From CAZLBC01 sp964557575 (lineage in GTDB: Bacteria > Planctomycetota > Phycisphaerae > SM23-33), in contig CAZLBC010000047.1 of NCBI GenBank assembly GCA_964557575.1, forward strand, positions 1 to 35,712: 35,712 bases of DNA, in the 5' to 3' direction. The first letter of the stretch is position 1. Each line of letters starts with the position of its first letter. Positions 33,874 to 35,712 of this stretch are shown piece by piece. Position numbers and translations under genes: made by a program. The notes below the pieces were generated by a model, which was not told where the DNA came from, did not search any database, and saw only the letters and a program-made list of their open reading frames with translations.

Positions 33874-35396
33874 GCAAACAGAAAAAATACAGCCAGGAAT
33901 CGCTGAACAGGACGCTGTGGGAAGCGGCGGACTCTTCACGAGCCAATGTGGACGGCAGCATATACAAGGATTATGTACTGCTGTTTCTCTTCTACAAATA
34001 CATCAGCGATCTGCACAAACACGAGATGGAGAAGCTGGAAAATCGCTACGGGGATGACGAGGACCGCATCGCCCTGCGTATGAAGAATTTCCGTTTCGTC
34101 CTCCCGCCGGGCACGAGCTTCTACGACATTCAGAAAAAGAAGGCGGAAGACAATATCGGCGAATTGATCAATATAGCACTCCATAAAATCGAAGACGCCA
34201 ACGGCGACCGCCTCGAGGGCCTGTTCGCCATCGACTTCAACTCCGACGCCATCCTCGGGCAGACCGACCAGCGAAACAAGATGCTCCGCCATCTGATAGA
34301 CGACTTCGCGAAGATCGACCTGACCGCCGCCGGTGACGACGTTATCGGCAACGCCTACATGTACATGATCGAGCGATTCGGGTCCGACGCCGGCAAGAAG
34401 GCGGGAGAATTCTTCACCGTCACCTCCGTTGCCACGCTGCTTGCGAAACTTGCCAAACCTCAGCCGGGCTGGCGGATATGCGATCCGGCCTGCGGGTCGG
34501 GCGGCCTTCTGCTTCTGGCGGGTGCCGAAATCGAAAAACAGGGTTCAAATGACTACGCCCTGTACGGCCAGGAGAGTATCGGATCGACCTACAACCTGGC
34601 ACGCATGAACATGTTCCTGCACGGCAAGGATTCGGCCCGCCTGGAATGGGGAGACACGCTGAACAACCCCCTGCTGAAGGAAGGCGACTCGCTGATGAAG
34701 TTCGACCTGGTGGTGGCTAATCCCCCCTTCTCGCTCAAAAAATGGATGGGGGACACTATCGAAAACGATCCGTTCAATCGCTTTCATCGCGGAATTCCCC
34801 CGAAGACCAAGGGCGACTATGCCTTTATCACCCACATGGTCGAGACGGCAAAGGCGAAGGAGGGAAAGGTCGTGGTCATCGTGCCGCACGGCGTCCTGTT
34901 CCGCGGGGCGGCGGAGGGAAAAATCAGGACAAGTCTGCTGAAGGAAAACCTGGTCGATACGGTCATCGGCCTTCCGGCGGGGCTGTTTCAGACCACGGGG
35001 ATTCCGGTCGCGATTCTTGTGCTGGAACGTTCCCGGGAACCGGGCGGAAAGAATGAGAAAAAGAAGGATGTGTTCTTTGTCGAAGCGTCAAAGGAGTTTC
35101 GTTCGGGCAAGGCGCAGAACTTTCTGGACGAAGAGCATATCGACAAGATTCTCAAGGCGGTGGAGAAGCGGAAGGATATCGAGAAGTTCTGCCGCGCTGT
35201 GCAGCCGGAGGAGATCGAGGAAAACGATTTTAATTTGAATATTACGCGGTACGTCGACACGTTCGAGGAGGAAGAGGAGATCGACATCGAGGCCAATTTG
35301 AAGGAGCTGGATACGATCAACGATGAACTGGTCAAACTCGAGGCCGAGATGGCGAAGCATTTAAAGGAATTGGGGATAGGGGTTAAAAAGTCATGA
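33870..35396 (+). CDS. hsdM: Type I restriction-modification DNA methyltransferase HsdM
   Basis: A 508-residue N6-adenine methyltransferase. The N-terminal helical HsdM_N domain (about 1-150: LNRTLWEAADSSRANVDGSIYKDYVLLFLFYKYIS) is followed by the catalytic core with SAM-binding motif I DPACGSGG (from D205) and catalytic motif IV NPPF (N284). PHGVLFRGAAEGKIR and LVDTVIGLPAGLFQTTGIPVAILVL are also typical. The C-terminal helix is acidic and coiled. It methylates adenine within the site chosen by HsdS. Start and stop overlap both neighbours by 4 bases (ATGA), giving tight translational coupling. All catalytic motifs are intact. The restriction subunit HsdR is not in the window and may follow. 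Confidence 0.94.
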   Translation: MSKQKKYSQESLNRTLWEAADSSRANVDGSIYKDYVLLFLFYKYISDLHKHEMEKLENRYGDDEDRIALRMKNFRFVLPPGTSFYDIQKKKAEDNIGELINIALHKIEDANGDRLEGLFAIDFNSDAILGQTDQRNKMLRHLIDDFAKIDLTAAGDDVIGNAYMYMIERFGSDAGKKAGEFFTVTSVATLLAKLAKPQPGWRICDPACGSGGLLLLAGAEIEKQGSNDYALYGQESIGSTYNLARMNMFLHGKDSARLEWGDTLNNPLLKEGDSLMKFDLVVANPPFSLKKWMGDTIENDPFNRFHRGIPPKTKGDYAFITHMVETAKAKEGKVVVIVPHGVLFRGAAEGKIRTSLLKENLVDTVIGLPAGLFQTTGIPVAILVLERSREPGGKNEKKKDVFFVEASKEFRSGKAQNFLDEEHIDKILKAVEKRKDIEKFCRAVQPEEIEENDFNLNITRYVDTFEEEEEIDIEANLKELDTINDELVKLEAEMAKHLKELGIGVKKS

Positions 35397-35712
35397 GCAG
35401 GAAAAAATCGACGGATATCGTTTTGTACAAGAGTAAAGACGGGGAAGTGAGTCTATCGATCAAAATGCAGGGAGACACTCTGTGGCTTAGTTTGGACCAG
35501 TTGTCGGAACTGTTCGAAAGAGATAAGTCTGTTATATCTAGACACTTACGAAATATATTTAAGACCGGGGAACTCGTCCGAGATTCAGTTGTTGCAAAAA
35601 ATGCAACAACTGCCGCAGACGGAAAAACCTATCAAGTCGATTATTACAATCTCGATGCCATCATTTCCGTCGGATATCGGGTGAATTCCAAGCGAGGCAC
35701 GGAATTCCGAAT
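35393..35712 (+). CDS. RhuM-family protein, partial at window end
   Basis: The first 106 codons of a RhuM (virulence protein) family gene, continuing beyond the window. Recognisable parts are DIVLYKSKDGEVSLSIKMQGDTLWLSLDQLSELF, a helix-turn-helix-like DKSVISRHLRNIFKTGEL, then VVAKNATTAADGKTYQVDYYNLDAIISVGYRVNSKRGTEFR, the family core. RhuM genes are often inserted between hsd genes of type I restriction-modification loci; their role is unproven. The ATG overlaps the hsdM stop (ATGA), so it belongs to the same operon. Confidence 0.88.
   Translation, partial: MSRKKSTDIVLYKSKDGEVSLSIKMQGDTLWLSLDQLSELFERDKSVISRHLRNIFKTGELVRDSVVAKNATTAADGKTYQVDYYNLDAIISVGYRVNSKRGTEFR

Noticed and set aside
1..35712. 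tRNA, rRNA or riboswitch genes
   Set aside because: None recognised on reading both strands; a covariance-model search would be needed to exclude them.

Overview
The window is a GC-rich bacterial scaffold with three 100-N gaps. It is packed with large secreted or lipoprotein-type proteins: a PQQ-like propeller with a WPQWRGP start, a DUF1080 lipoprotein, a secreted sugar-phosphate-isomerase-like protein, FGE-sulfatase and DUF4159 domains, LamG, parallel beta-helix and sialidase proteins. This mix is typical of the PVC superphylum (Planctomycetes, Lentisphaerota, Kiritimatiellota). That placement is inferred from gene content; no marker gene or RNA gene is visible.

Layout. 0.27-2.0 kb: metallophosphoesterase-LamG. 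2.2-4.3 kb: SGNH hydrolase plus PQQ-like propeller, followed by the decayed remnant of a second copy of the same pair. 4.6-5.4 kb: a DUF4160/DUF2442 pair whose first gene is split by a 197-bp hairpin-rich element with inverted ends and a 4-bp target duplication. 5.5-7.9 kb: TolC-family lipoprotein. 8-15.7 kb: beta-helix protein, a fragment of a phosphodiester glycosidase, a GH5-like glycosidase, a GDPD/beta-helix fusion and a propeller protein. 16 kb: DUF3800 gene in an AT-richer patch. 17-27.8 kb: isomerase-like protein, a 1423-residue mosaic protein, a PAS sensor, a sialidase, and a 1042-residue LamG / HExxH peptidase / hexapeptide-helix / LamG protein. 28-28.8 kb: HepT/MntA toxin-antitoxin pair next to an 18-bp tandem repeat. 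29.1-32.4 kb: GH32-like protein, DUF1080 lipoprotein, ChaN-like lipoprotein. 32.5-32.9 kb: HicAB. 33.2 kb to the end: an operon of HsdS half-subunit, HsdM and RhuM, cut by the window edge.

How the genes fit together. Most large genes look like independent, single-gene export modules for breakdown of complex carbohydrates and glycoproteins (glycosidases, sialidase, phosphodiesterases, predicted metallopeptidase). They alternate in strand, so this is not one operon. Between them sit small accessory cassettes (DUF4160/2442, DUF3800, HepT/MntA, HicAB, type I modification genes), several with visibly lower GC, as expected for horizontally moving toxin-antitoxin and defence genes. The strongest observations are the insertion element in the DUF4160 gene, the SGNH-PQQ duplication scar, a GH32 protein that appears to lack two of its three catalytic motifs, and two very large mosaic proteins.
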